NCBI RefSeq assembly: GCF_003028415.1
Contig: NZ_PYSV01000013.1
Coordinates: 78,817-142,816 of the forward strand
Origin: Deinococcus arcticus
Lineage (GTDB): Bacteria > Deinococcota > Deinococci > Deinococcales > Deinococcaceae
Reading direction: 5' to 3'
Length of the DNA stretch: 64,000 bases
Position 1 is the stretch's first letter, and each line of letters begins with the position of its first letter. The translations under genes and the position numbers were made by a program. Below the pieces are notes generated by a model. The model was not told the DNA's origin. It saw only the letters and a list, made by a program, of their open reading frames with translations, and made no database searches. Of this stretch, positions 21,968 through 31,358 are shown piece by piece.

Positions 21968-23437
21968 ATGGACCGGCCACTGGTGACCCTGCAGGATGTG
22001 ACGGCGCTTCAGGGCGGCCAGCCGGCGCTGCGCGGCGTGACCCTGCAGGTGGCGCGCGGTGAGGCCCTGCGGCTGTGGGGCCCCAACGGCGGCGGCAAAA
22101 CCACGCTGCTGCGCCTGCTGGCCGGGCAGGTGGCGCCCGTTGGCGGCCAGCGGACGTATGCCCTGGGTGGCCAGCCGCAGCGCTCGGCGGTGTCGGCCCG
22201 GCGCACCCTGCGCGTGGTGGGGCCAGACGCCGAAGCCTTCTACCTCACCCGTGAGTGGGTGCAGAGTGTGCAGGACGTGCTGCTGGCCGCCTTCGAGGGG
22301 GAGGCCCTGAACCTGTGGACGCCCACTCCCCCGGCGCGGGCCCGGCTGGCCCAGGTGGCGGCCCTGACCGGCCTGGGACCGCTACTGGACCGGGATTTCC
22401 GCACCCTCAGCCACGGCCAGCGCCGCCGGGTGCTGCTGGCCGCCGCCCTGATGCCGGGCCCTGAGCTGCTGCTGCTGGACGAATTCACTGACGGCCTGAG
22501 CGAGGGGGCGCGAAACGAGCTGGGGCAGGTGCTGACCGATCTCTGGCGCTCCGGGGTGGCCGTGGTGCTGGCCACCCACCGCCCCGAAGAAGCGCCGCCG
22601 CTGCCCTGGCGCACTGTGCGGGTGGCCGACGGGCAGGTTACAGAGACTGCCCCCGCAGCGCCCACAGAATCTGCCGCCCCCCTTCCCCATCTTGGCCCAC
22701 CCCCTGGGCCCCCCACCCCACACCCCCTGGTGCGCCTGACGAACGCCACCGTGTACCGCAACGGCCACCGCGCCCTGGGCCCCCTGAGCTGGACCTGGGC
22801 GGCCGGGCAACACTGGCTGCTGACCGGTGAGAACGGCAGCGGCAAGAGCACCCTCACGCGCCTGATCGCCGGCGAGCTGCACCCGGCGCTGGGCGGGCAG
22901 ATCGAGCGCCCTTTTCTGGCCCGCGACCGCCTGGAAGACCGCCGCGCCGCCACCGGGCTGGTGGGCGCCGAGGTGGGCATTCGCCAGCGGCAGAGCTGGA
23001 CCGGGCGCGAGGTACTGGGGAGCGCCTGGAGCGGCACCCAGGGCTTTGCCCCAGATCTGAACGCGGCCCAGCAGGCCGAAGTGGAGGCGCTGGCCGCCCG
23101 GCTGGGGGCTGCCGACCTGCTGGCCCGCCCGGCCGACACCCTCTCACAGGGGCAGCTGCGCCGGCTGCTGCTGGCGCGCGCCGCGCTGCACCGCCCCCGG
23201 CTGCTGCTGCTGGACGAGGGCCTGGATTTTCTGGACGCCGCGGCGCGCGCGGCCTTTCTGGCGCTCCTGCCCGAACTGGCCCGGGGCGGCACCCACCTGC
23301 TGGTGGTGGCGCACCGCGCGGGTGACGCCCTACCCGGGCTGACCCACCACCTGCACCTGCACGCGGGGCAGGTGGCCTTTGCCGGGCCGCTGGCGTCAGA
23401 TTGGGCTCACCTTCAGGCTCTACCTTGGGGCCCATGA
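21968..23437 (+). CDS. Tandem ABC ATPase (ModF-like)
   Basis: A 489-residue soluble protein with two ABC domains in one chain. The first has Walker A WGPNGGGKTTLL near residue 38, signature LSHGQRRRVLLA and Walker B LLLLDEFTDGL. The second, from about residue 255, has Walker A TGENGSGKSTLT, signature LSQGQLRRLLLA and Walker B LLLLDEGLDFLD. The layout resembles ModF/PhrA. It has neither membrane segments nor the ABC-F linker. No transporter gene is next to it. It overlaps the following gene by 4 bases. Confidence 0.8.
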   Translation: MDRPLVTLQDVTALQGGQPALRGVTLQVARGEALRLWGPNGGGKTTLLRLLAGQVAPVGGQRTYALGGQPQRSAVSARRTLRVVGPDAEAFYLTREWVQSVQDVLLAAFEGEALNLWTPTPPARARLAQVAALTGLGPLLDRDFRTLSHGQRRRVLLAAALMPGPELLLLDEFTDGLSEGARNELGQVLTDLWRSGVAVVLATHRPEEAPPLPWRTVRVADGQVTETAPAAPTESAAPLPHLGPPPGPPTPHPLVRLTNATVYRNGHRALGPLSWTWAAGQHWLLTGENGSGKSTLTRLIAGELHPALGGQIERPFLARDRLEDRRAATGLVGAEVGIRQRQSWTGREVLGSAWSGTQGFAPDLNAAQQAEVEALAARLGAADLLARPADTLSQGQLRRLLLARAALHRPRLLLLDEGLDFLDAAARAAFLALLPELARGGTHLLVVAHRAGDALPGLTHHLHLHAGQVAFAGPLASDWAHLQALPWGP

Positions 23438-23979
23438 ACCGCGTGCTCCTGAGTCTCGCCCTGCTGGCTGGCCCTTTCGTAACTGTTCAGGCCCAGACCG
23501 CGCCCGCTGCCCCCACCGAACCCCGCACCATTGAGACCATCACCGCCACCAGTTCCAAGGGCTACAGCATTCGCGTGCCAAGCGGCTGGACCCCTCTGAA
23601 GAACGTGCCCGGCGCCGACGTGGCGTTTATCAACAAGACCATCGGCGCCCTGCGGCCCACCGTCACGGTCGTGGTGCAGGACATCCCGGCCGAACTGAAA
23701 GCCACCCTGGCCGACGTGCGCGACATCAACGAGCGCAGGATGCCTGAGGTGGTCACCAAGCTCAAATTCCTGGGCGAGAAGAACGTGAAGGTGAGCGGCC
23801 AGCCCGCGATCCTGTGGAGCTACACCGGCGACGGCGAGGGCGGCACCGTGCGCTGGACCCAGATTTTCACCCTGAAGAACAACCGCCTGTATACCGCCAC
23901 CCTGATGCTGCCCAGCGGCACCCCCGCCGACCTGGCCGAGCAGGGCCGCGCCATTCTGACCAGCATGACGCTGAAGTAG
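23434..23979 (+). CDS. Secreted protein of unknown role
   Basis: A 181-residue protein with a signal peptide (MNRVLLSLALLAGPFVTVQA). The mature domain begins GYSIRVPSGWTPLKNVPGADVAF and contains VTVVVQDIPAEL, GQPAILWSYTGDGEGG and LYTATLMLPSGTPADLAEQGRAILTSM. This pattern (a 'VPSGW' segment early, 'L...I..S...' at the end) recalls PsbP/DUF1795-like single-domain secreted proteins, but I cannot name a function. The start overlaps the ABC gene's stop (ATGA). Confidence 0.7.
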   Translation: MNRVLLSLALLAGPFVTVQAQTAPAAPTEPRTIETITATSSKGYSIRVPSGWTPLKNVPGADVAFINKTIGALRPTVTVVVQDIPAELKATLADVRDINERRMPEVVTKLKFLGEKNVKVSGQPAILWSYTGDGEGGTVRWTQIFTLKNNRLYTATLMLPSGTPADLAEQGRAILTSMTLK

Positions 23980-23983
23980 GCGT

Positions 23984-24036
23984 GCCAAAGGGGGTGGAGC
24001 GTGGGGAAAAGCCCCAGCCGCTCCACCCCCTTTGGC
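23984..24036. terminator. Nested hairpin between convergent genes
   Basis: Outer arms 23984-24001 and 24019-24036 pair over 18 bp. The loop itself forms a TGGGG/CCCCA hairpin. It follows the secreted-protein stop and faces the HAD gene on the minus strand. Confidence 0.7.
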
Positions 24037-24086
24037 ATGCCCTGCCAGAACGGCGTTCGAGAGCCCCTCCGGGCCTTCGCCACGCT

Positions 24087-24917
24087 TTACGTTCGACGCT
24101 CCACGCTGGCCCCATCCCTTTCCATCCGGTTCGCCCAGGCCTGCAGAAACGTGCCCAGATCCTCCTGCACCGGCACCTGGGCCCAGGCGTGGGGGGCCAG
24201 CAGGGGCAGGGTGCCCACCTGCACGCCGTAGCCAGCCACTTCCAGCATCGCTTCATCGTTGTCGCTGTCACCAAAAGCCACGGTGCGGTCGTGGGGCACG
24301 CCCAGGGTGTCGGCAATCAGCGTCAGCGCCGCGCCCTTGTGCGCGCCCTCCGGGGTCACCGTCAGAAAGTGCGGATAGGGCGTCTGCGCCCCGGTCAGCA
24401 CCAGATGCGGATGAGACTGGCGCAGGCGCGCGGCCAGATCGGCCACGCCGGGGTGGTAGAAGCCCACCTTCAGGATGCCGCTGCTTGGCGCCTCGGCCAG
24501 GGGCCGGAACTGCCGGGCCACCATCCAGGCTTCGGGCTGGGTGCCGGACGGCAGGTCCACATACAGCGCGTCGGCAGTGAACAGCACCACGCGCGCCCCG
24601 TGCAGTTCGTGGGCCAGCACCGCTTCCAGGTCACTGTCCGAGAACTGCGCTTCGAGATGCAGGTCATCGCCCACCAGAATGCGCCCGCCGTTGTTGGTGG
24701 CCACCGCGTCAGGGTGCGCGCTCAGGCGCACCTGCGCGGGCGGCGTGTCGCGCCCGGTGATGATCGCCACCTTCACGCCCAGCGCCCGCAGCCGGGCCAG
24801 GGCCGCTGTGGTGTCCGGTGGCACCTCCCGCCCGGCATCGGGAATCAGGGTGCCGTCCAGATCAAAGGCCATCAGCAGCGGCAGCGTGGTCGGGGCGTCG
24901 GCGGGCAGGTCCCTCAC
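24087..24917 (-). CDS. HAD-superfamily hydrolase (Cof-type phosphatase), copy 1
   Basis: The product is 276 residues. Motif I is AFDLDGTLIPD, motif II is IITGRDTP, motif III is the K of GAHKGAALTLI, and motif IV is AFGDSDNDEAML, with a Cof-type cap domain between. It dephosphorylates small sugar- or nucleotide-like substrates; the exact one cannot be told. The GTG start encodes 15 residues before the core. Directly downstream of a similar HAD gene, it probably forms a two-gene unit with it. Confidence 0.85.
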   Translation of the reverse strand: MRDLPADAPTTLPLLMAFDLDGTLIPDAGREVPPDTTAALARLRALGVKVAIITGRDTPPAQVRLSAHPDAVATNNGGRILVGDDLHLEAQFSDSDLEAVLAHELHGARVVLFTADALYVDLPSGTQPEAWMVARQFRPLAEAPSSGILKVGFYHPGVADLAARLRQSHPHLVLTGAQTPYPHFLTVTPEGAHKGAALTLIADTLGVPHDRTVAFGDSDNDEAMLEVAGYGVQVGTLPLLAPHAWAQVPVQEDLGTFLQAWANRMERDGASVERRT

Positions 24918-24927
24918 GGGCGGCAGC

Positions 24928-25713
24928 CTAGCGCATCTGGGCCGGGGCGGCCGGGGGACGCGGGCTTCCGGGGTTCAGGCGCCGCGCTTCCAGCAAGCGG
25001 CACAGTTCTGCTGGCCCCGCCACCGTCTGTCCGGCGTGGGCCAGCGCGGCGCACGCGCCCACCCGCACGAACAGCCCCGCGTGGCCCAGCATCGTGGCGT
25101 CGGCGGGGCCATCGCCAGCAGCCAGCACGCGGCGCCGGGGCACCCCCAGGCGGCGGCGCAGCCCAGCCAGGGCCCGGCCCTTGTCGGCCCCCGGCGCCAC
25201 CAGCACCACGCGGCCCGGCCGCTCGCGGATCACCGCCGCACCCGGCAGGGCGGCCCACGCCACCTGAAGGTCATCCAGCCGCTTCGGGTCGCCGCCCTGC
25301 ACCACCTTCAGCACGCCCGGGGCAGCAGCACCCCGGCGCAGCGCCGCCATGTTTGTGGGCCGAACGGCGTGTGCAGGATCGCGCGTGACCACAACCGTCT
25401 TGCCCCCAGCGGCCAGATCTCGGGCATCCAGCAGGCCCAGCGCCGCCGCCACCGTCTGCGGCGCCAGCGCCCGCTCGCGGATCACCTGCCCACCTTGCCG
25501 CAGCTGGGCCCCGTAACAGCGCGACACCGTGTTGACCGGCCAGTCACTCAGCAGGGTGGGCACCCAGGCCCGCGCGGTCAGGATGGCGAGGTGCGCGCCC
25601 GCTGCCTCCCACGCCCGCAGCTCGGCCAGCAGCCCTGGCGGCGCCTCACCGGCCTCGTTCAGCAGCGTGCCGTCCAGATCCAGGGCCAGCAGGGCAAAGG
25701 GCAGGGTGTCCAC
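24928..25713 (-). CDS. HAD-superfamily hydrolase (Cof-type), copy 2
   Basis: About 261 residues. Motif I is ALDLDGTLLNE, motif II ILTARAWVP, the lysine is in GADKGRALAGL, and motif IV AAGDGPADATML is less canonical than in copy 1 (AGDGPADA against GDSDNDEA). The start at 25713 (GTG) is chosen because an earlier one near 25755 would lie against the hairpin downstream of rplS. The C-terminus is Pro-rich. It is likely cotranscribed with copy 1, 10 bases on. Confidence 0.75.
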   Translation of the reverse strand: MDTLPFALLALDLDGTLLNEAGEAPPGLLAELRAWEAAGAHLAILTARAWVPTLLSDWPVNTVSRCYGAQLRQGGQVIRERALAPQTVAAALGLLDARDLAAGGKTVVVTRDPAHAVRPTNMAALRRGAAAPGVLKVVQGGDPKRLDDLQVAWAALPGAAVIRERPGRVVLVAPGADKGRALAGLRRRLGVPRRRVLAAGDGPADATMLGHAGLFVRVGACAALAHAGQTVAGPAELCRLLEARRLNPGSPRPPAAPAQMR

Positions 25714-25757
25714 GCCTTCACGGTAGGCGAGGCGGCGCCGCTTCGCCAGCCACAAGC

Positions 25758-25786
25758 AGCCGCCCCCGCTACGTGCGGGGGCGGCT
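25758..25786. terminator. 12-bp hairpin downstream of rplS, uncertain polarity
   Basis: Arms AGCCGCCCCCGC (25758-25769) and GCGGGGGCGGCT (25775-25786). A run of seven A follows on the plus strand, so for rplS transcription the T-run precedes the hairpin, which is not the canonical order. It may still block or stabilise the rplS transcript end. Confidence 0.45.
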
Positions 25787-25801
25787 GAAAAAAACCGTTG
25801 C

Positions 25802-26272
25802 TTACTCGGCGTCGCTGGCCGGGGCTTCTGCGGCCGGGGCCTGGGCAGCCTGGGCGGCGGCCTGCTTGCTCTGCTGGGCGCGGGCTGCGTCTTTCATCAC
25901 GCGGCTGCGGTCGCTCTTGATGCGGGCCGCCTTGCCGCGCAGGTCGCGCAGGTAGTACAGCTTGGCGCGGCGCACCTTGCCGCGCTCCAGCACGCTCACT
26001 TTGGCAATCAGGGGGCTGGAGAAGGGGAATACGCGCTCCACGCCTTCACCGAAAGAAATCTTGCGGACCGTGAAGCTGCGGCGGCTGCCCGTGCCGTTGA
26101 TGGCGATCACCACGCCTTCAAACGCCTGGTTACGGGTGCGGTTGCCTTCCACCACTTTGGTTTCCACGCGCACCGTATCACCGGGGCGGAACTCGGGGTG
26201 GTCACTCTTGATGTGGGGCTGCTCGACGGCGCGCAGAATGGCGCCACGGTTCACTTTGATGCTGCTCTGCAT
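25802..26272 (-). CDS. rplS: Large-subunit ribosomal protein L19 (bL19)
   Basis: A 156-residue product. Its core has [57 protein letters not shown] and [19 protein letters not shown]. About 35 extra residues, Gln/Ala-rich, extend the C-terminus beyond ordinary L19, as in other Deinococcus ribosomal proteins with added tails (family knowledge). The ATG at 26272 has AAAGGAGAG in front of it. Confidence 0.95.
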   Translation of the reverse strand: MQSSIKVNRGAILRAVEQPHIKSDHPEFRPGDTVRVETKVVEGNRTRNQAFEGVVIAINGTGSRRSFTVRKISFGEGVERVFPFSSPLIAKVSVLERGKVRRAKLYYLRDLRGKAARIKSDRSRVMKDAARAQQSKQAAAQAAQAPAAEAPASDAE

Positions 26273-26383
26273 AACTTCTCTCCTTTGGGCAGCGGACCGT
26301 CCCACACTGCTGCGTGGGCAGCCAGAGACGTTCTTACTCCTGTTGCACTGGCCCCGGCGCTTGCCGCACGGCCAAACCGGAAA

Positions 26384-26413
26384 AGTATACGCGCCCGGCC
26401 CCAGGCGCGGCAA
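26384..26413 (-). promoter_or_regulatory. rplS: Sigma-70-type promoter of rplS
   Basis: On the minus strand TTGCCG (26408-26413) and TATACT (26384-26389) are separated by 18 bases, giving a leader of about 105 nt before the rplS start. Confidence 0.6.
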
Positions 26414-26494
26414 GGGGCAGGCACTCAGCGCGAGCAGCCAAAGGCAATCCACGTTACGTTAAACGGTCGCCATGTGCGGCAGCCTGAAGACTTG

Positions 26495-27274
26495 ATGAAT
26501 GGGTCGGAGACGGCAGAGCAGGTGGGCAAGGTTCGGGCCGCGTCGCTGGCGCAGCGCCGCCGGGTGTCCGAGATGCGCGCCCGGCAGCATGTGGGCGCCG
26601 CTGGCTGGGCCCAGAGCAGCGCGCTGGACGCCATTGTGCGCGCCGGGCGTGAGGGTCTGGCCGCCACCGACGCCCTGCGGCAGGTGATGCACCTGACCAC
26701 CGAGCAGCTGCGCGCCCTGCCCCTGAGTGACGCGGCCGGGGAACAGGCGACGCAGGCGCGCGCCCTGCAGGGGCTGCTGGAAAGCAGCGAGGCCCAGTTA
26801 ACGGCGGCCCAGGCCCTGGACGCCCTGGTGTGTGAGGCGCTGACCGACGTGGCCGACACCCCCCTGGAAGAGATGAACGTGCAGCGCCTGAAAGACATTC
26901 ACGCGCGGGTGCGCGAGCAGGTGGCGGCCCTGGACACCCTGGTTCACGCCGCGCAGGTGCAGGCGCAGACGCTGGAACAGGTGAGCCAGCTCTCGCGCGT
27001 GAGCACCGAGTTTCACGAGAAGGTGGCGGGCCTGGGCCAGCTGAGTGCCCAGGAAGAAGCCCAGGCGCTGGGCGAGACCGGGCAGCAGGTGGTGAGCCGC
27101 CTGAGCGAACTGGACGACGCCCCCCCCGCCCAGATGGCGGCCCTGACCCGCATTGGCGAGGCAGTGGCCGACGGCCTGACCGACACAGCCGCCCCGCCCG
27201 CCGAGCAGGCCCAGGCCCTGCAGGACCTGGCCGAGCTGATGGACGAGAAGGCCCGGGAAGTGCGCCAGAGCTAA
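26495..27274 (+). CDS. Helical/coiled-coil protein of unknown function
   Basis: A 259-residue, highly charged, almost wholly helical product. It is rich in A, E, Q, L and R, with heptad-like stretches (LDTLVHAAQVQAQTLEQVSQ, LGQLSAQEEAQALGETGQQV) and no membrane segment or signal peptide. No family is recognised. The ATG at 26495 is chosen; a GTG at 26473 in the same frame is possible. It diverges from rplS and is followed immediately by a cluster of small repeats. Confidence 0.65.
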   Translation: MNGSETAEQVGKVRAASLAQRRRVSEMRARQHVGAAGWAQSSALDAIVRAGREGLAATDALRQVMHLTTEQLRALPLSDAAGEQATQARALQGLLESSEAQLTAAQALDALVCEALTDVADTPLEEMNVQRLKDIHARVREQVAALDTLVHAAQVQAQTLEQVSQLSRVSTEFHEKVAGLGQLSAQEEAQALGETGQQVVSRLSELDDAPPAQMAALTRIGEAVADGLTDTAAPPAEQAQALQDLAELMDEKAREVRQS

Positions 27275-27275
27275 G

Positions 27276-27420
27276 TAGCTCGCTGTTGATCTTTAGATCA
27301 ACCGAGCGGGCTGGAACAGCTGCGCAGCAGAGCGAGTATCGAAAAAAGTACGTTGCACCGGGAGTGGAGACTTTGCGGTGCTCTCCTGCAAAGTCGTAAC
27401 GTGAGGTGCAACGTCCTTAA
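27276..27420 (+). repeat. Small dispersed repeat, family A, copy 2
   Basis: GCTCGCTGTTGATCTTTAGATCAACCGAGCGGG..., then TATCGAAAAAAGTACGTTGCACCGGGAGTGGAG ... GAGGTGCAACGTCCTTAAG. Almost the full length matches the reverse complement of 8512-8660. The palindrome around TTGATC and the distant GTTGCACC/GGTGCAAC pair suggest a folded RNA or DNA. Confidence 0.8.
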
Positions 27421-27423
27421 GTC

Positions 27424-27601
27424 ATACGGACTGCCGTCCATTTCCGTACCATCCGGGAAGAAGGGGGATGTTCCCCGCCTTCGGCGCTGTTCCAGCCCAA
27501 TTCCCGGAAATCCGTATTTTTTCCTTCTCTGCTCCGCAGCTCTTCGAGTCCCTCCGGTCGGAACAATTCCGGAACACACGGCGGAATTGTTCGGAACCCG
27601 T
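27424..27601 (+). repeat. MITE-like repeat, family B, copy 1
   Basis: About 178 bp, starting ATACGGACTGCCGTCCATTT and ending TTGTTCGGAACCCGT. It matches the element at 63287-63442, including the shared block GTTCCCCGCCTTCGGCGCTG and TTCCCGGAAATCCGT. Its ends are inverted copies of each other with mismatches. It is sandwiched between family A copies 2 and 3. Confidence 0.75.
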
Positions 27602-27727
27602 CTCACTCGCTGTTGATCTTGAGATCAACCGAGCGAAGCGAGTCTCGAAAAAAGTATGTTGCACCGGGCGTGGAGGCTGTTCGGTGTTCTCCTGAACAGT
27701 GGCACCCTGAGGGGCAACGTCCTTAAG
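27602..27727 (+). repeat. Small dispersed repeat, family A, copy 3
   Basis: CACTCGCTGTTGATCTTGAGATCAACCGAGCGAAGCGAG, then TCTCGAAAAAAGTATGTTGCACCGGGCGTGGAGG and ...GGGGCAACGTCCTTAAGGG. It lacks the GGGCTGGAACAGCTG block of other copies. Confidence 0.75.
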
Positions 27728-27747
27728 GGCCTCGCCCCTCACTCCAC

Positions 27748-27807
27748 TCGGTTGATCTCCAGGTCAACCGAGCGGGCTGGGACAGCTACAGCTGCGCCGC
27801 AGAGCGA
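27748..27807 (+). repeat. Small dispersed repeat, family A, partial copy 4
   Basis: Only the first half of the family is present: CTCGGTTGATCTCCAGGTCAACCGAG palindrome, then CGGGCTGGGACAGCT and GCGCCGCAGAGCGAG. It ends before the GNAT gene's 3' end. Confidence 0.65.
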
Positions 27808-27843
27808 GGCCCTCAGGCTGCCGGCGCCGGGAGAGCACGCCAC

Positions 27844-28413
27844 TTATTCGGGCGTGGGCACCCAGTACCGGCGAATAGGCTGGTCGTGGTCCGGCACGGT
27901 GAATTCTCCTTCCAGCTGCCCGCCATTGGCCTCAATCACGGCGCGCGAGCCCAGATTGGCCACGTCGCAGGTGACCAGGGCGCGCTCAATGCCCAGTTCG
28001 CGGGCGCGGGCCAGCGCCAGCCGGAGGGCCAGGGTGGCGTGGCCGCGCCGCCGCGCGCCGGGGCGCACCTCATAGCCGATGTGGCCGCCGAATTCGCGCA
28101 GGCGCCCGTTCAGAGTGTGGCGGATGCTCACGCGGCCCAGATAGTCCTGGCCCTGCACCAGCCACAGCGCCTCGGAGTGCACGTAGCCTTCAGGCAGGAC
28201 GTTGCCGGGTTCGTAGCGCCGCAGCGCCGCCAGGAAGGCCGGGAAATCAGCGGCCAGTTCAGCCAGGTTCCAGTTCAGGGTGTCGCCCAGGCCGCTGCCC
28301 TCGCGCTGGGCCTCTCGCACAGCCTCCAGAAAGCTGGCCTGATAACGGACATCGGGAATCACAAGTGCCGGCATGGCCCAGGGTAGGGGGCCCGGGGCCC
28401 CCTTGCCCTCGGC
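27844..28413 (-). CDS. GNAT-family N-acetyltransferase (COG3981-like)
   Basis: About 189 residues. The acetyl-CoA-binding segment is GYEVRPGARRRGHATLALRLALARARELG, followed by ALVTCDVANLGSRAVIEANGG, the usual GNAT C-terminal motif. The N-terminal part (LVIPDVRYQASFLEAVREAQREG) resembles COG3981 predicted acetyltransferases. The start at 28413 is chosen because GGAGGT sits 7 bases upstream of that ATG; 28374 is an alternative. Substrate unknown. Confidence 0.8.
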   Translation of the reverse strand, partial: AEGKGAPGPLPWAMPALVIPDVRYQASFLEAVREAQREGSGLGDTLNWNLAELAADFPAFLAALRRYEPGNVLPEGYVHSEALWLVQGQDYLGRVSIRHTLNGRLREFGGHIGYEVRPGARRRGHATLALRLALARARELGIERALVTCDVANLGSRAVIEANGGQLEGEFTVPDHDQPIRRYWVPTPE

Positions 28414-28562
28414 CATCTGGCGCACCTCCTGCAGTGTCCCCGCAGTCTGGACGGCCACAACCAGCGCAGGGCGCGCGATTCACCACCGCCCCTGGTCAAT
28501 GGCGGCCAGACCGCCGCCTGTGACACGGTGAAAAAGGCGCCCCGGGGCGTACCATGGGGCCC

Positions 28563-29282
28563 ATGAGTGACCCCGCCTTTGACGTGCTGGACCTGGGCGT
28601 GATGGGGTACCGGGATGCCTGGGCCCTTCAGAAAACCCTGCACGCGCAGGTGGTGGCGGCGGCGGCGCGGCCCACGCTGCTGCTGGTGGAGCATCCCCCG
28701 GTGCTGACCCTGGGCCGTAAGGCGAAAGAGGGCACCAATATCGTGGTCACGCGCGAGTATCTGGCGGCGCAGGGCATCGAGGTGCTGGAGACCGAACGCG
28801 GCGGCGACGTGACCTATCACGGCCCCGGGCAACTGGTGGCCTACGCGATTTTCCCCGTGGGCCGCAAGGTGGCGGATTTTCTGCGGCTGCTGGAGGGCGC
28901 CACCATCGCTGCGCTGCGCGAGCTGGGCCTGGAAGACGCCCGCCCCAATCCGGGGTACGCCGGGGTGTACGTGAGCCCCCGGGAGGTGAACGGCCTGACC
29001 TACGAACAGAAGATCGCCTCGTTTGGCGTGGCGGTGCAGCGGCAGGTGGCCCTGCACGGGCTGGCGCTGAACGTGACCACCACCCTGCCACACTTTGACC
29101 TGATCGTGCCCTGCGGCCTGCACGGCACCCAGATGACCAGCGCAGCGCGCGAATATGAGTTGCGCGGCCTGGGCACCCCCCCCACCATGCCCCAGGCCAA
29201 AACGGCCCTGCACGGCGCCTTTACGACCACCTTTGCCACCTACGATTGGACGCGGCCCACGCTGGCCGCCGCCGGGAGCTGA
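28563..29282 (+). CDS. lipB: Octanoyltransferase (lipoate biosynthesis)
   Basis: The product is 239 residues. LipB signatures are [23 protein letters not shown] sequence, [20 protein letters not shown], and [22 protein letters not shown] with the acceptor lysine, then VPCGLHG with the catalytic Cys. It moves octanoyl from acyl carrier protein to lipoyl domains. The second of two near ATGs (28563) is chosen. lipA follows 8 bases later on the same strand, so the two form a lipoate operon. Confidence 0.94.
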   Translation: MSDPAFDVLDLGVMGYRDAWALQKTLHAQVVAAAARPTLLLVEHPPVLTLGRKAKEGTNIVVTREYLAAQGIEVLETERGGDVTYHGPGQLVAYAIFPVGRKVADFLRLLEGATIAALRELGLEDARPNPGYAGVYVSPREVNGLTYEQKIASFGVAVQRQVALHGLALNVTTTLPHFDLIVPCGLHGTQMTSAAREYELRGLGTPPTMPQAKTALHGAFTTTFATYDWTRPTLAAAGS

Positions 29283-29290
29283 GAGCCACC

Positions 29291-30280
<990 letters not shown>

Positions 30281-30281
30281 G

Positions 30282-30320
30282 GGCGAAGGCAGGAGGCGCG
30301 GCGAGGCCTCTGCCTTCGCC
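30282..30320. terminator. lipA: Hairpin after lipA
   Basis: GGCGAAGGCAG (30282-30292) pairs with CTGCCTTCGCC (30310-30320), with further pairing AGGC/GCCT inside. No strong T-run follows. Confidence 0.6.
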
Positions 30321-30393
30321 GCGCCGCTGCTTTGCCTCTGCTGTAATGCCTCCGTAATCCACGCGGGTGACCCTGGAGCCAGGAGGTTCCACC

Positions 30394-31263
30394 ATGACCC
30401 GACCCACCCGCGTGCAGGACGCCATGCACCCCCGCGCCGTCACCATTTCGCCGCACGACCCGCTGCCCGCCGCCGTGGTGACCATGGAAGAGCTGGGCAT
30501 CAAACGGCTGCCCGTGGTGCAGGAGGGGCGGGTGGTGGGCATCGTCACCGACGGCGAGGTGCAGCGTGCCCTGCCCACCCTGACCGAGGGCCTGAACCCC
30601 TGGACCTTTACGGCGAGGGTGGGCCGTATTCGCCTGCGCGAGATTATGCGCGCGCCGGTGCATACCGTGACCCCCGACACGCCGCTGCGCGAGGCCCTGC
30701 AGACCATGCTGGACCGCCGGGTGGGCGGCCTGCCGGTGGTGAGCGAGGCCGGCGAGGCGCTGGGCATGCTCACCCTGACCGACATCCTGCGCGCCCAGGT
30801 GCAGGCGCCCCGCCTGCACTGGGGACTGGCGGACCAGCATATGACCCGCAGCGTGGTCACCACCGCCCCCGACGCCCCGGCTGCCGAGGCCGCCGCCAAA
30901 CTGAAGGTGACGCGCCTGCGGGTGCTGCCCGTGGTGGACGGCGGGCAACTGGTGGGCGTGCTGCACGAAAAGGACGTGGCAGCGGCCCTTGACCGCGCCG
31001 GCGCCGCCCACGGCCCCACCGTGATGGCCGCGCAGTTCGTGCTGGGCGGCGTGAGCGTGCGCGACCTGATGCGCCCGCCCACCGGCTACCTGCTCGAAGG
31101 CGTGCCGATGCACGACGCGGTACGGCGCATGCTGGAACTGAACGTGCGCGGCCTGCCGATTATTACTGGAGAAGGCGAACTGCTGGGTGTGCTGACCATC
31201 AGCGACGTGATTCGCACCCTGCTGGGGCAGGCGCAGCCGGTCGAGGTGGAGTGCCAACAGTAA
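30394..31263 (+). CDS. Multi-CBS-domain protein
   Basis: 289 residues made almost wholly of four CBS repeats: VQDAMHPRAVTISPHDPL..., RLREIMRAPVHTVTPDTPL..., WGLADQHMTRSVVTTAPDAPA... and VRDLMRPPTGYLLEGVPM.... Each ends with a pattern such as LPVVQEGRVVGIVTDGEV or LPIITGEGELLGVLTISDV. Two Bateman modules of this kind usually bind adenine nucleotides and sense energy or second messengers. No catalytic domain is attached. AGGAGG precedes the ATG at 30394. It is the last gene before the integrated element. Confidence 0.88.
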   Translation: MTRPTRVQDAMHPRAVTISPHDPLPAAVVTMEELGIKRLPVVQEGRVVGIVTDGEVQRALPTLTEGLNPWTFTARVGRIRLREIMRAPVHTVTPDTPLREALQTMLDRRVGGLPVVSEAGEALGMLTLTDILRAQVQAPRLHWGLADQHMTRSVVTTAPDAPAAEAAAKLKVTRLRVLPVVDGGQLVGVLHEKDVAAALDRAGAAHGPTVMAAQFVLGGVSVRDLMRPPTGYLLEGVPMHDAVRRMLELNVRGLPIITGEGELLGVLTISDVIRTLLGQAQPVEVECQQ

Positions 31264-31284
31264 AGCGGCGGAGCCCAGCAAAAA

Positions 31285-31303
31285 CCCCCGCACGTGGCGG
31301 GGG
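31285..31303. terminator. Terminator at the left edge of the integrated element
   Basis: CCCCCGC (31285-31291) pairs with GCGGGGG (31297-31303). On the plus strand it ends the CBS gene. On the minus strand it is followed by GTTTTTG, a canonical terminator; before integration that orientation would have lain just downstream of the tRNA-Ile gene. Confidence 0.75.
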
Positions 31304-31311
31304 CTCTCTCT

Positions 31312-31358
31312 TTGGTGCGGATGCCCAGACTTGAACTGGGGACCTCACGCTTATCAGG
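31312..31358 (-). repeat. Left attachment-site repeat (displaced tRNA-Ile 3' end)
   Basis: 47 bp identical to 49893-49939. Read on the minus strand it is the tRNA-Ile sequence from the anticodon loop to CCA. Beyond it (31359-31390) similarity to the tRNA's D-arm continues imperfectly: TTCAGCGGTTGGAGCGCAC against GCTCAGCTGGTTAGAGCGCAC. The acceptor 5' strand is not restored, so this copy is a pseudo-tRNA. Confidence 0.9.

Noticed and set aside
27276..27807. Possible CRISPR array
   Set aside because: The repeats are long (about 60-180 bp), of two families, few, and lack regular short spacers.
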